Positions 25,518 to 33,393 of a stretch of 64,000 nucleotides of DNA are shown here, in pieces; within the stretch, counting starts at the first letter, position 1, and each line of letters starts with the position of its first letter. Source of the DNA: Solibacillus sp040274725 (lineage in GTDB: Bacteria; Bacillota; Bacilli; Bacillales_A; Planococcaceae); the NCBI GenBank assembly GCA_040274725.1, contig JBEMAQ010000001.1, forward strand, positions 1 through 64,000. Direction: 5' to 3'. A program made the position numbers and the translations under genes. The notes below the pieces were generated by a model. That model ran no database searches and was not told where the DNA came from. It was given only the letters and a program-made list of their open reading frames with translations.

Positions 25518-25976
25518 ATTGGATAAAACCCCACTCACACAAAGCACAACGCCAAAGCTCGCAATCATGACAGCTGGTGCGATGATTTGAATAAAGGCGA
25601 GCGCTACCATAATGATACCTACTGCGAGGTAGTGCTGCACCGCATTTACTTTGTAACTCACCTGCTGCACATGCCACGCGCGGAAATAGCCCTGGCTCAT
25701 ACCGAGTGCGATTTGCAAGACGACGACTGCATAAATCGTCGAAATCGTGAATACCGATAAATACAGAAGACCACTTGCGATATAAAAAAGGCTTGCACGC
25801 CGTAGCATCCAGCGCTGACAAACACTATAGCCGAGCGCGGCGGCAAAGGAATGCACGGCAAAAAGCAGCGCAAATAGTGTATAGGTTAAGCTAAGCTCCT
25901 TTAGCCATAGTATATAGTACGGGAAAATAATGACTTGCCCGACGGTAAACAGTACGGGCATCGGGTTAATTCTCAT
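25497..25976 (-). CDS. small membrane protein, half-MFS-like
   Basis: 159 residues with five predicted membrane helices. The length and helix pattern recall one half of a major facilitator protein, but no MFS signature (such as the helix 2-3 loop) is clear. The first helix lacks charge. The start (ATG at 25976) overlaps the end of the FAD oxidase gene by 11 bases, so the two are translationally coupled and probably act together. It could be a truncated transporter or a membrane partner of the oxidase. Confidence 0.6.
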   Translation of the reverse strand: MRINPMPVLFTVGQVIIFPYYILWLKELSLTYTLFALLFAVHSFAAALGYSVCQRWMLRRASLFYIASGLLYLSVFTISTIYAVVVLQIALGMSQGYFRAWHVQQVSYKVNAVQHYLAVGIIMVALAFIQIIAPAVMIASFGVVLCVSGVLSNKKSVAT

Positions 25977-27438
25977 TTGCCGTTAACCCCTTTATATAAT
26001 TGTCATAAAAATAATTGACAAACACCGTGTTCGGATCGAGCCTTGCCTTCATGTCCGCAAATTCCCGTGCATTCGGATAGGCTGCTGTAAATTGCTCAGG
26101 CGTTTGATATGGATAGTACGGTAAATAATACGTGCCACCATATGCGCGCGTCACATCGGTCCAGCCGCGTATAAATGCTGTGGCCTTCGCAATTTCCGCA
26201 TCCGTTACACCATGCTGGATAAGTACCACAAGTGCTAGCATATCGTTCGTTGCATAATTCAGCTGTGTCAGCTCGTCACGTGCTGTGTAGCGTACTGTAA
26301 TATTGTGCACCTTTACCGCATGGCCCCGGTCATTTGCCGGCATATAATCCTTTAATGCCTCCACATAGTCCGTAAACACCTCTACTGGCACGAAAAATTC
26401 CTGGAGCACCTCCACTTTTCCGGGCTTTGTATACTCCATAAACGTTGATTCTGCGCGCATGACATTATTTCTTGAAATGATGCTTCCCACCTGCAAATCG
26501 GCATGCCCACTTTGAATACGCCAAAATAAATCCTCATAGCCCCCGCCCTGCCGACCTAAATCAAGTGCGGCCTTGCGCAGTTTTACAAGCTGCTCATCCG
26601 CAAGCGCGGGCAACGCCTCGTCTGACTCGATGCGGCGATAATTGACTGTGTACAATTCCTCTAAAAAGCTAGCCGGTGCAACACTTAGCCGCGCGTAATG
26701 CATCGCAATATCCGCATCCTGTTGCACGTTTCTAAAATACACCTCATAATCACGTGCCGTCATGTGATCGGTTTCCATCGTATATAACTCATCCTCCGTC
26801 AGCGACAACGTCACATCGAGCATCACCCCAAATAAACCATAACCGCCCAGTACGTAACGCAGCTTGTCATCGCCTTTTTTCAGCACCTCCATGTCCCCTG
26901 TTGGCGTCAGCAGTGTCAGCTCCTCAACATTACTTGCCATCGAGCCATTGCGAATATCGCGTCCATGCGCGTTAATGGACAAGCTACCACCAACGGTAAA
27001 AATCGATTGCGACTGTGTGACCTTTAGCGCGAGTCCGTACGGTGCAATGGCCTGCTGGATTGTATCAAACGTCGCCCCAGCCTCGACCTTCACTGTTTTT
27101 TGTACGTCATCTACCGCGAGCACTTGATTAAATGAGCGCATATCAAGAACGATTGCATCCTCAAAAAATGTATGCCCTCCCTGTGAATGCTGAAGCCCGG
27201 CAATCGAAATTTTTTTTCCCTCCGCATTCGCCTGCCTGACAAGCTGCTGCAACTGCTCACGGCTTGTTGCCTGCTCGACACGCTCAATTTTTGTCGGCAG
27301 TAGCCCTGTATAGTCAGTCGCTAAATTGCCTGCTGTTAAGCCGTATTTTCGCTGTTCGACTGGAATGATCCACCAACTAACAGCACATAGTACAAGTAAA
27401 ATTGTGCCAATACCCATTATTTTTTTCAACCTCATCAC
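25966..27438 (-). CDS. membrane-anchored FAD-binding oxidoreductase (PCMH type)
   Basis: 490 residues. A membrane helix at 9-28 anchors it. The FAD-binding PCMH domain (about 50-215) has ISIAGLQHSQGGHTF, in which the histidine may be the covalent flavin site, and SLSINAHGRDIRNGSM. The carboxyl half resembles the substrate domain of sugar-lactone oxidases (D-arabinono-lactone/L-gulono-lactone oxidase type), ending in ARLDPNTVFVNYFYDNYIKG. It probably oxidises a sugar acid or alcohol outside or at the membrane. The substrate is unknown. Operon with the membrane protein downstream. Confidence 0.82.
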   Translation of the reverse strand: MMRLKKIMGIGTILLVLCAVSWWIIPVEQRKYGLTAGNLATDYTGLLPTKIERVEQATSREQLQQLVRQANAEGKKISIAGLQHSQGGHTFFEDAIVLDMRSFNQVLAVDDVQKTVKVEAGATFDTIQQAIAPYGLALKVTQSQSIFTVGGSLSINAHGRDIRNGSMASNVEELTLLTPTGDMEVLKKGDDKLRYVLGGYGLFGVMLDVTLSLTEDELYTMETDHMTARDYEVYFRNVQQDADIAMHYARLSVAPASFLEELYTVNYRRIESDEALPALADEQLVKLRKAALDLGRQGGGYEDLFWRIQSGHADLQVGSIISRNNVMRAESTFMEYTKPGKVEVLQEFFVPVEVFTDYVEALKDYMPANDRGHAVKVHNITVRYTARDELTQLNYATNDMLALVVLIQHGVTDAEIAKATAFIRGWTDVTRAYGGTYYLPYYPYQTPEQFTAAYPNAREFADMKARLDPNTVFVNYFYDNYIKGLTANEN

Positions 27439-27496
27439 CTCTCTACTTAATATAACAAATTAATCTTTTAGTGTAAAATTACACTTTTTAGAATAT

Positions 27497-27532
27497 AAAA
27501 AAACTTACTCGAAGTCTGTTCGAATAAGTTTT
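27497..27532 (-). terminator. terminator of the polysaccharide deacetylase gene
   Basis: AAAACTTATTCGAA and TTCGAGTAAGTTTTTTT on the minus strand, with a 5-base loop. Confidence 0.85.
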
Positions 27533-27538
27533 CTTCTG

Positions 27539-28765
27539 TTAATACGTAAAATTAATCCACTCATTATCAACCGAGTCGTCCTCATTGGTCATCATGACTT
27601 TCAATGAATAATGCTCACCTTTTTTATAAACCGGGTATTCCGTCATTTTTTCCGTATGTACAAAATACGGTGTTTCTTCTGATAGCATCGCCTCTGCTAC
27701 GGATGCCGGTGCCACGTAAATACGTTCACCATCCTGCATTTTCCATACCTCAAGCTGAATGGCTGCTACAGACGGATAGCCTCGCACCGCACTGATTCTC
27801 AAGTACAACCCATGTGTGCTCTCGTTGTAGTGGGACATGACACGTAAATTGCGTTCATTATATTTTTGATATGCTAAAGCGGTGCTCGTCTCAATTGTTT
27901 GCAATAACTTTTCTGTTGTATTGCGATAATTTACGCCGTAGCGCTTAATCTCAAGTAAATTTGTATTGTCCGCGCCAAGTGTGTGATAGCCCGTCGTCGT
28001 TGTAAAGCCGATTTCATAACCAAGCTCCTCGACAACCTCAAGTACGACCGCATCATACGCACCAAATGGATATGAAATCGCCTTAGCCATGTCAATACCA
28101 GTTTGTTCCTTTAATACAGACTCAGCCTTTAATAAATCAGCCTTAATCATCTCTCGGCGCTTGTCAACCGTCAGTAATCGATTCGCTTTATTATAATTTA
28201 GGATCATCGCTTCTTTTCCTTCAAGGTCCTGCTTTCGCCAGTGAAGGTCATAGGTATGATTGCCAATTGCGAGCACATTTGACTCGGCCATCTCGCGCAG
28301 CTCGCTCCACGTCAGCATCGGTGCACCAAGTCGTTCACCGCGCTCGACATCCGCAATAATTGGGAACAGCATCGCCGTCATACCAAGCTCCTTTAAAATC
28401 GGATACGCATATGTATACGTTGATTGAAAGCCATCATCAATCGTTATGTATAAAGATTTTTGCGGGATTTGCCCCGTTCCCGTTAAATAATTCATCAGCT
28501 CTGCTTGCGAAATCGTTGTATAACCTTCCGTCTTCAGTGTTTCAAGCTGTCGTCTAAATTCCTCTGGTGAAATGCGAATATTTTCAACGAGCGGATAATC
28601 ACCCTCATGACCAAAATGATGATAATTCATGACGACAATCATCGGTGCCGTCGTTTTATCGAAATAAGATTGTCTCGCGTCCGTATCTGCACGAGCAATT
28701 ACCACACTACTATTGGCAACGAGCAACGCTACAGCAAATACGAAAATTCCCTTTAACACATTCAT
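27539..28765 (-). CDS. exported polysaccharide deacetylase (NodB family)
   Basis: 408 residues with a signal peptide (1-25). The NodB motifs are in order: D110-D111 (TIDDGFQS, catalytic base and metal ligand), then H170 and H175 (GNHTYDLH, metal ligands), and a later SYPFGAYD motif. This set resembles PgaB/IcaB-type enzymes that remove acetyl groups from N-acetylglucosamine polymers outside the cell. Residues 300-408 are an extra beta domain with YPVYKKGEHYSLKVMMTN, unassigned. It is monocistronic. Peptidoglycan is the alternative substrate. Confidence 0.87.
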   Translation of the reverse strand: MNVLKGIFVFAVALLVANSSVVIARADTDARQSYFDKTTAPMIVVMNYHHFGHEGDYPLVENIRISPEEFRRQLETLKTEGYTTISQAELMNYLTGTGQIPQKSLYITIDDGFQSTYTYAYPILKELGMTAMLFPIIADVERGERLGAPMLTWSELREMAESNVLAIGNHTYDLHWRKQDLEGKEAMILNYNKANRLLTVDKRREMIKADLLKAESVLKEQTGIDMAKAISYPFGAYDAVVLEVVEELGYEIGFTTTTGYHTLGADNTNLLEIKRYGVNYRNTTEKLLQTIETSTALAYQKYNERNLRVMSHYNESTHGLYLRISAVRGYPSVAAIQLEVWKMQDGERIYVAPASVAEAMLSEETPYFVHTEKMTEYPVYKKGEHYSLKVMMTNEDDSVDNEWINFTY

Positions 28766-28853
28766 TTGCTACCTAAATCCCTTCTTACTTTACACTTTAT
28801 CTGCATTTTAACATGTTTATACAATAATATAAATGTTATGAGCAAAAGTGCTA

Positions 28854-29085
28854 AAGCGCCTGTTCAGCCCCGAGTGAGCAAAACGCCACATCCATGTGGC
28901 ATGCTCCCAATGACTCACATCGTGTGAGCCCCAAGCGCTGGAAAGCCCGAAGCGAAAGTGCTCTTTTTACTTTCGCCTGAGGGATTGAAGCGACCTCGAG
29001 GGGCTGGCGCGCATAACTGGACGTAAAGCACACCTTGCCTTAAGTTATCTACAATGCGAAAGTCTAAGGTTTCTTTAACGGACAA
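28854..29085 (+). repeat. structured intergenic repeat, copy 1
   Basis: A GC-richer block between two genes. The outer stem pairs CAGCCCCGAG (28865-28874) with CTCGAGGGGCTG (28995-29006), extended by GCGCC/GGCGC. Inner hairpins are GCCACA/TGTGGC (28885-28900), CTCACA/TGTGAG (28912-28927) and GCGAAAGT/ACTTTCGC (28952-28976). From 28932 on it matches the block at 46772-46920 at most positions without gaps. I recall similar GCGCC ... GGGGCTGGCGC ... CTGGAC blocks between genes in many Bacillaceae. It may be transcribed as a structured RNA or be a mobile repeat. A 60-codon open frame inside it is not real. Confidence 0.7.
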
Positions 29086-29126
29086 AAAACACTTTCCAAC
29101 AAAAAGTAGCTTGTCAGAAAGTGTCC
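29081..29126 (-). terminator. terminator of the RNase H-like gene
   Basis: CACTTTC and GAAAGTG with flanking GGAC/GTCC; a tract of T follows on the minus strand (GTTTTTTGTCC). Confidence 0.65.
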
Positions 29127-29129
29127 CTC

Positions 29130-29792
29130 TTATTTCGTCATGCGTTCAATTTTCGCTTCAATAACTGTTCCTTCAAGTGCCTGCGTTGCCAATTGGTCGG
29201 CCTCTTGGTTTGCGCGGCGCTCGATATGCGTATAGTTTGCGGCTAGCCCGAGCTGTGTCAGCTTCGTTTCAATTTTTTCCGCCCACTTTTCATGTACGGC
29301 ATCCATCATCGCCCAGTCGTCACGCATTTCATGAATGACCACTTGTGAGTCCCCATAAATCTCAATGGGTTGGTGGTGCGCACCGAGTAGCTCAAGCTCG
29401 CACAATGCAAAATACAGTGCGGCATATTCCGCTTCGTTACTCGACGTCACATACCCGTCCTGCTCATTTTTGCGCAGACGGTACTGCTTGCCATTTTGCT
29501 CATAGTAAATTGCGCAGCCAAGCCCAGCAAGTCGCTCACCGTGCAGATAGCCCCCGTCAAAATAGAGCTGAATATGTTGCGGCTCTGTTTCCATTTCCTT
29601 CACATATTTCTTTAGTTCCTTCACCGTCCATGTGCTATCATGTGCATCCGTTAAAATGAGCTTCCCCACACGACCCGTCTTTTGTAGATCTTCCGCAAGT
29701 ACAAGCACGTGCGCAGCAGGTAATGACTCCGAATGAAATATCGTTTTCAAGCCTTTCGGTGATACATAATGCCATTCAACCATTAATTCCAT
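29130..29792 (-). CDS. RNase H-like protein (reverse-transcriptase-like RNase HI family)
   Basis: 220 residues. Residues 1-70 are an extra amino domain with a strand-helix pattern. The RNase H fold follows with all four acidic residues: D79 (LYFDGG), E122 (SSNEAEYAAL), D148 (IYGDSQVV) and D199 (NQEADQLA). It should cut RNA in RNA-DNA hybrids, like Bacillus YpeP/YpdQ-type proteins. The gene is 12 bases after the papain-like gene, so both are likely co-transcribed. Confidence 0.87.
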   Translation of the reverse strand: MELMVEWHYVSPKGLKTIFHSESLPAAHVLVLAEDLQKTGRVGKLILTDAHDSTWTVKELKKYVKEMETEPQHIQLYFDGGYLHGERLAGLGCAIYYEQNGKQYRLRKNEQDGYVTSSNEAEYAALYFALCELELLGAHHQPIEIYGDSQVVIHEMRDDWAMMDAVHEKWAEKIETKLTQLGLAANYTHIERRANQEADQLATQALEGTVIEAKIERMTK

Positions 29793-29804
29793 GCAAATCT
29801 CTCC

Positions 29805-30452
29805 TTATGTTGAGCGTATAAATGAATACACAAGCCTAGCATTCGCTGAAAACGCTAAATACATGCCTGTATAATAGCTTTGATTGGCATCAAACGTATC
29901 CCCATGATTATTCCATTTAAAGTGCAACTGCTCAAATGGTCCTTCATATACAGTATAGCAATCTAGCTGTTGCTCCAGCATTTCAATATCATAAAATGTA
30001 TGCGCGTCTATTTGTGGCAACACATTGCTTTTCGTCAATAAATTCGTCGTAAATTCAACACATGTATACGCATTTTTCACTTGCACCTTTTTCTTAAAAA
30101 TGCCGCCAATAATTGACAAATGATTGTATGTATATTGATCGGCATCCTGCTCCATTTGCTGCACGACTGTCGTTAAATGCACGTACTGCTCTTCACTCAC
30201 CGGAATGGCACAAAGCTTCACCTGTGTAAGGTGGTTGTCCATCATAAAGCGCGACGTCGATTCCTTCACAAATCCCCCGTAAAACGGATGATTTTTGTAA
30301 ATACGCGCGAATGAATAGACAGTCATTTTGTCTGCATTTAAACAGAGTGACACATGATTATACGGATGCTTCGTTAGCGTGCGAATCATTTTCCCTATTT
30401 TTGAAGGGGTCGATGAAAACATGACATAGATAAAACGTTCCCGATTATGCAT
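29805..30452 (-). CDS. permuted papain-like (YiiX-type NlpC/P60) protein
   Basis: 215 residues, no signal peptide. The order histidine first (H33, HPYNHVSLCL) and cysteine late (C131, AYTCVEFTTNLL) is that of the circularly permuted NlpC/P60 (YiiX/YebB) group. The catalytic pair suggests a hydrolase or acyltransferase acting on amide or ester bonds; lipids or peptides are possible. The amino end (RFIYVMFSSTPSKIGKMI) is like that of Firmicutes proteins of this kind. GAGGTG 5 bases before the ATG. Function unknown. Confidence 0.72.
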   Translation of the reverse strand: MHNRERFIYVMFSSTPSKIGKMIRTLTKHPYNHVSLCLNADKMTVYSFARIYKNHPFYGGFVKESTSRFMMDNHLTQVKLCAIPVSEEQYVHLTTVVQQMEQDADQYTYNHLSIIGGIFKKKVQVKNAYTCVEFTTNLLTKSNVLPQIDAHTFYDIEMLEQQLDCYTVYEGPFEQLHFKWNNHGDTFDANQSYYTGMYLAFSANARLVYSFIRST

Positions 30453-30542
30453 AAAATCACCTCTAAAACGTAAGTACTCATACTATTATACGTAAATTTC
30501 TAAAATAAGTTTCATCTTGTAAAAATTAGTTTCCTAAAATAG

Positions 30543-30582
30543 AAAACGTCTGACAAACGTTATGCTGTCAGACGTCTATTTT
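30543..30582 (-). terminator. terminator of purU
   Basis: ACGTCTGACA and TGTCAGACGT, perfect 10-bp stem; T-run on the minus strand is short. Confidence 0.8.
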
Positions 30583-31483
30583 ACTGGAAGACAATCGTTT
30601 TATTGCCCTCTACAATAATACGGTTTTCTAAATGCCATTTAACTGCTCGCGCGAGTACACGGCGCTCGATTTTACCACCGAGCTTTTTCAGCGCCCGAAT
30701 ATCATCGCGATGGTCCACACGCTCGACGTCCTGCTCGATAATCGGCCCTTCGTCTAAATCATTCGTTACGTAATGGCTCGTCGCACCGATTAGCTTTACG
30801 CCGCGGTGGAATGCGCGACTATATGGGTCTGCCCCGATAAATGCTGGTAAGAACGAGTGGTGAATATTAATAATACGATTCTCAAAATGCTCGACGAAAT
30901 TCGGCGTTAAAATTTGCATATAGCGCGCTAAAATCAGCACGTCGATATTATACTCTTGCATAAGCTCGATTTGCTTTGCTTCAACTTGTGCGCGAATGTC
31001 TTTATTTGCCGGAATATAATAAAACGGAATGCCATGCGCCTCGGCAAGTGGACGTGCGACCTCGTAGTTACTCAAAATAAGCGGGATATCCATATCTAAA
31101 TCACCGTTTTGCCATTCCCATAATAGCTCCATTAGGCAGTTCGGGTCACGTGATACGAAAATGGCCGCACGCTGGCGTACGCTCGGATAACAGAAGCGGT
31201 ACGTCATATTGTACTCCGCTGCAATCTTTTTAAAGTCATCCTCCATCGCCTGTTTTTTTTGCTGTAAGTTTTCGCTGTTATATGCAAGGCGAATGAAAAA
31301 CATCCCACCCTCTGGATCACTTGAATACTGACTTGATTCGACAATATTGGCATTATATTCGTGCAAAAATGTTGACAGTTTTGCCACAATCCCTGGTTGG
31401 TCCGCGCATTTTACAAGCAAGCGCGCTTCATTTTTCTTGGCAGTGTGCTCTGCCTTCTGTTGTTCTACTAGTTGATTTCTCAT
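30581..31483 (-). CDS. purU: formyltetrahydrofolate deformylase
   Basis: 300 residues. An ACT domain (about 20-95, LLVKCADQPGIVAKLSTFL) is followed by a formyltransferase-like hydrolase domain. The catalytic segment INIHHSFLPAFIGADPY with N/H, and the later aspartate in DEGPIIEQD, are intact. It hydrolyses 10-formyl-tetrahydrofolate to formate and tetrahydrofolate, balancing one-carbon pools and supplying formate for purine synthesis. Monocistronic; AGGGG 8 bases before the ATG. Confidence 0.95.
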   Translation of the reverse strand: MRNQLVEQQKAEHTAKKNEARLLVKCADQPGIVAKLSTFLHEYNANIVESSQYSSDPEGGMFFIRLAYNSENLQQKKQAMEDDFKKIAAEYNMTYRFCYPSVRQRAAIFVSRDPNCLMELLWEWQNGDLDMDIPLILSNYEVARPLAEAHGIPFYYIPANKDIRAQVEAKQIELMQEYNIDVLILARYMQILTPNFVEHFENRIINIHHSFLPAFIGADPYSRAFHRGVKLIGATSHYVTNDLDEGPIIEQDVERVDHRDDIRALKKLGGKIERRVLARAVKWHLENRIIVEGNKTIVFQ

Positions 31484-31620
31484 TTCTTTTATCCCCTCTT
31501 TATCATTGCTAGATATACTATTATCTTTTATTTCTGATAATAGTGCAATGGATTCGCCACAATTTTTAGAAGAAAATATGTTATAGTAAGAAAGAAATTG
31601 TAACGAAATGAGGACTTTCG

Positions 31621-31815
31621 ATGAACGGACAACAACGTAAAGATGTCTATGCTGGACGTGAGGTAGACATTATTTTGAAAAAGGACCAGCGCACAGGAAC
31701 GACGACGCGCGGTATTGTGAAGGATTTATTAACGAATTCAAGCTTCCATCCGCACGGCATTAAAGTGCGCCTAACAGACGGTCAAATCGGGCGTGTCTGT
31801 GCGATTATTAAATAA
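31621..31815 (+). CDS. ywbE: YwbE-family protein
   Basis: 64 residues. GREVDIILKKDQRTGTTTRG and HPHGIKVRLTDGQIGRV match the YwbE family (DUF2196), small beta-barrel proteins of unknown function found widely in Bacillales. The ribosome site is weak (GAGGA, 7 bases). It shares a terminator with the cysteine-rich gene on the other strand. Confidence 0.9.
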   Translation: MNGQQRKDVYAGREVDIILKKDQRTGTTTRGIVKDLLTNSSFHPHGIKVRLTDGQIGRVCAIIK

Positions 31816-31819
31816 ACAA

Positions 31820-31849
31820 ACGGTATAGCAAGCCTGCTATACCGTTTTT
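31820..31849. terminator. bidirectional terminator shared by ywbE and the CWC gene
   Basis: ACGGTATAGCA and TGCTATACCGT with a 6-base loop, then TTTT. The last codons of the minus-strand gene lie in its right arm. Confidence 0.88.
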
Positions 31850-32010
31850 AATAGGTTACTATATTTTTGTGCACACGCCTGACAAATACAGGCCTTTGCC
31901 TCGTCCGGTAATTGGCTCAGCGCCTGCTCCGAAATCACCACAGACATGCACCAGCACTGTTCATCTGCTGTACAATGATTTGTTTTTTTACAAATTGGGC
32001 ATTCTAGCAT
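31837..32010 (-). CDS. cysteine-rich CWC-type small protein
   Basis: 57 residues from ATG at 32010 with GGGA 9 bases upstream. It begins MLECPICKKTNHC, has QCWCM at 18-22 and ACICQAC at 40-46. This CPxC ... CWC ... CxCxxC pattern is that of the cysteine-rich CWC family (PF14375), probably a small zinc-binding protein. Seven or eight cysteines in 57 residues cannot be chance. The gene is easy to miss because of its length and because its stop lies inside the shared terminator. Confidence 0.8.
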   Translation of the reverse strand: MLECPICKKTNHCTADEQCWCMSVVISEQALSQLPDEAKACICQACAQKYSNLLKTV

Positions 32011-32067
32011 CTTTCAAGCTCCCTTTTTATACAATGAAACAGGCAGGTATGTCACCTGCCCCCAAAT

Positions 32068-32328
32068 TTATCTACTCTTCACAAGCAAACTGACCGCCTG
32101 CTGAATGGACTCATTCATTTTGTCATCGTCACCGTCTGCCTGCTTCACACATTCAACAAGATTTTCGCTGACAATGACGCCGATTGTACGGTCAACACCA
32201 GAACGGATTGCTGACAGCTGTGTAATCACATCCTTGCAGTCCTGCCCCTCCTCCATCATGCGAAGAACGCCGCGCATTTGTCCTTCAATTCGCTTTAAAC
32301 GACTTTTTACTTTTGCATCATATTCCAT
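32068..32328 (-). CDS. cstR: CstR-like persulfide-sensing repressor (CsoR family)
   Basis: 86 residues from ATG at 32328 (GGGA 10 bases upstream). RLKRIEGQMRGVLRMMEEGQ is the family's DNA-binding helix. The sensor residues are C31 (GQDCKDVITQ) and C60 (SENLVECVK), with asparagine in place of the copper-ligand histidine. This C31/C60, no-His arrangement and the SENLxECVK segment are those of CstR of Staphylococcus aureus, which reacts with persulfides and controls sulfide detoxification. No rhodanese, sqr or taurine-type genes are adjacent, so its target is elsewhere. Confidence 0.85.
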   Translation of the reverse strand: MEYDAKVKSRLKRIEGQMRGVLRMMEEGQDCKDVITQLSAIRSGVDRTIGVIVSENLVECVKQADGDDDKMNESIQQAVSLLVKSR

Positions 32329-32363
32329 AACTACGAGCTCCCTTAAGCAATTCATTACCTTCA

Positions 32364-32392
32364 CCGTATGCGAAAAGAGACCCTATTGTCAA
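32364..32392 (-). promoter_or_regulatory. promoter of cstR
   Basis: TTGACA (32392-32387), 17-base spacer, ATACGG as a weak -10. The spacer holds AGGGTCTC; no clean CsoR-type palindrome is visible. Confidence 0.45.
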
Positions 32393-32421
32393 TAAAAAGC
32401 GATCATTTTTGTAAAAGAAAA

Positions 32422-32438
32422 GACCTGTTAGCCAGGTC
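32422..32438 (-). terminator. terminator of the disrupted gene at 32445
   Basis: GACCTG-gctaa-CAGGTC followed by TTTTCTTTT on the minus strand. Confidence 0.75.
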
Positions 32439-32444
32439 AAAGGT

Positions 32445-32866
32445 TTACACGGAAATTCTATCTACCACGTATTTATAGCGAATATGAATTTCAGGAATGG
32501 ATGTAATTGTCAGTGTCGATATTTTTTTATGTTCTTCAAATACACAATCATCGTACAAAATAGAAACAGTTAACTTGTTTGTCGATGCTTCGTGCAGAGT
32601 TGTTAGTTCAACATAAAGCTGGCTTACTTTATCATCAGCCGCACGCTGAATCGCAAAACTCCCTCACCAATTTTGGAATGTACGATAAATGTCCTCAAAC
32701 TTTACAGCTGATACCGCCTGCTCATTAAACAGCTTTGTGCTAAATAGCTCCTTCTCCTCATGAAAAACAGAAAACAAAACACGGTAGCTTGGAAAACGAT
32801 TCTTTCCATGCTCTCGCTGACTTAAGTATAGATTTTGAACATAACTCCGACAATATCACCTTTCAT
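32445..32866 (-). pseudogene. disrupted hypothetical gene
   Basis: The minus strand starts MKGDIVGVMFKIYT (ATG at 32866) and stops. A shifted frame then reads LYLSQREHGKNRFPSYRVLF to FEDIYRTFQNW, meets TGA at 32664-32666, and goes on as GSFAIQRAADDKVSQLYVEL to YKYVVDRISV, ending at 32445. So there is a frameshift near 32825-32850 and one in-frame stop. The restored product of about 138 residues is not recognised. The terminator just behind the end supports that a gene once stood here. Confidence 0.65.
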
Positions 32867-32900
32867 TCATAATTAGTTAAATTATACATTAAACAACTTT

Positions 32901-33305
32901 CTACTCTGTTAAACTATTTTTACCTTTGTTAAAGATTTCTTTACCTACGAATAAACAAAGTAGAAATGTACACGCGGCGACTGCGAAAACGATAAATACA
33001 TACAGATAGCCCACTGCTTGCACGCGCAAAAATTGCCCTGCAATCATTGTTTGCACGACCGTCAAAAATAGCGTTAAACTAATAGCAGCGACTACACATA
33101 GCTGCCATTTTTGAATGGCTGATTTCACTAACGCATAGCACGGCGCGATAAAAAATACATACGCTGGAAAGCTATAAAAAATGATTGCACCAAATACAGT
33201 AACATCAAATGATTTATCCGCTACTAAAAGCCAGCCCACTAATGTAACAAGAACTCCTACGATAAACGGTGCGCCGTAGCTAATAAGAATCCAAATTCGG
33301 TCCAT
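32901..33305 (-). CDS. hypothetical membrane protein, 134 residues
   Basis: Four predicted membrane helices (about 5-28, 38-58, 68-88 and 100-122) with short loops and a basic carboxyl end (KEIFNKGKNSLTE). No family recognised. Ribosome site GGGAGG 7 bases before the ATG. It precedes the disrupted gene on the same strand. Confidence 0.65.
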   Translation of the reverse strand: MDRIWILISYGAPFIVGVLVTLVGWLLVADKSFDVTVFGAIIFYSFPAYVFFIAPCYALVKSAIQKWQLCVVAAISLTLFLTVVQTMIAGQFLRVQAVGYLYVFIVFAVAACTFLLCLFVGKEIFNKGKNSLTE

Positions 33306-33393
33306 CTATATGCCTCCCAACAAGGATTTCTCTATACTTTTCCTTACGTTTTCACTATAGTGAAGATAGAATTTAACGAATAAGGTGAATATG

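Noticed and set aside
25497..25976. Complete MFS transporter
   Set aside because: Only five helices and no upstream half in any frame; the DNA before it belongs to the FAD oxidase gene.
28851..29033. 60-codon minus-strand open frame in the intergenic repeat
   Set aside because: It lies wholly in the structured repeat, is read through paired arms and the frame is not kept in copy 2.
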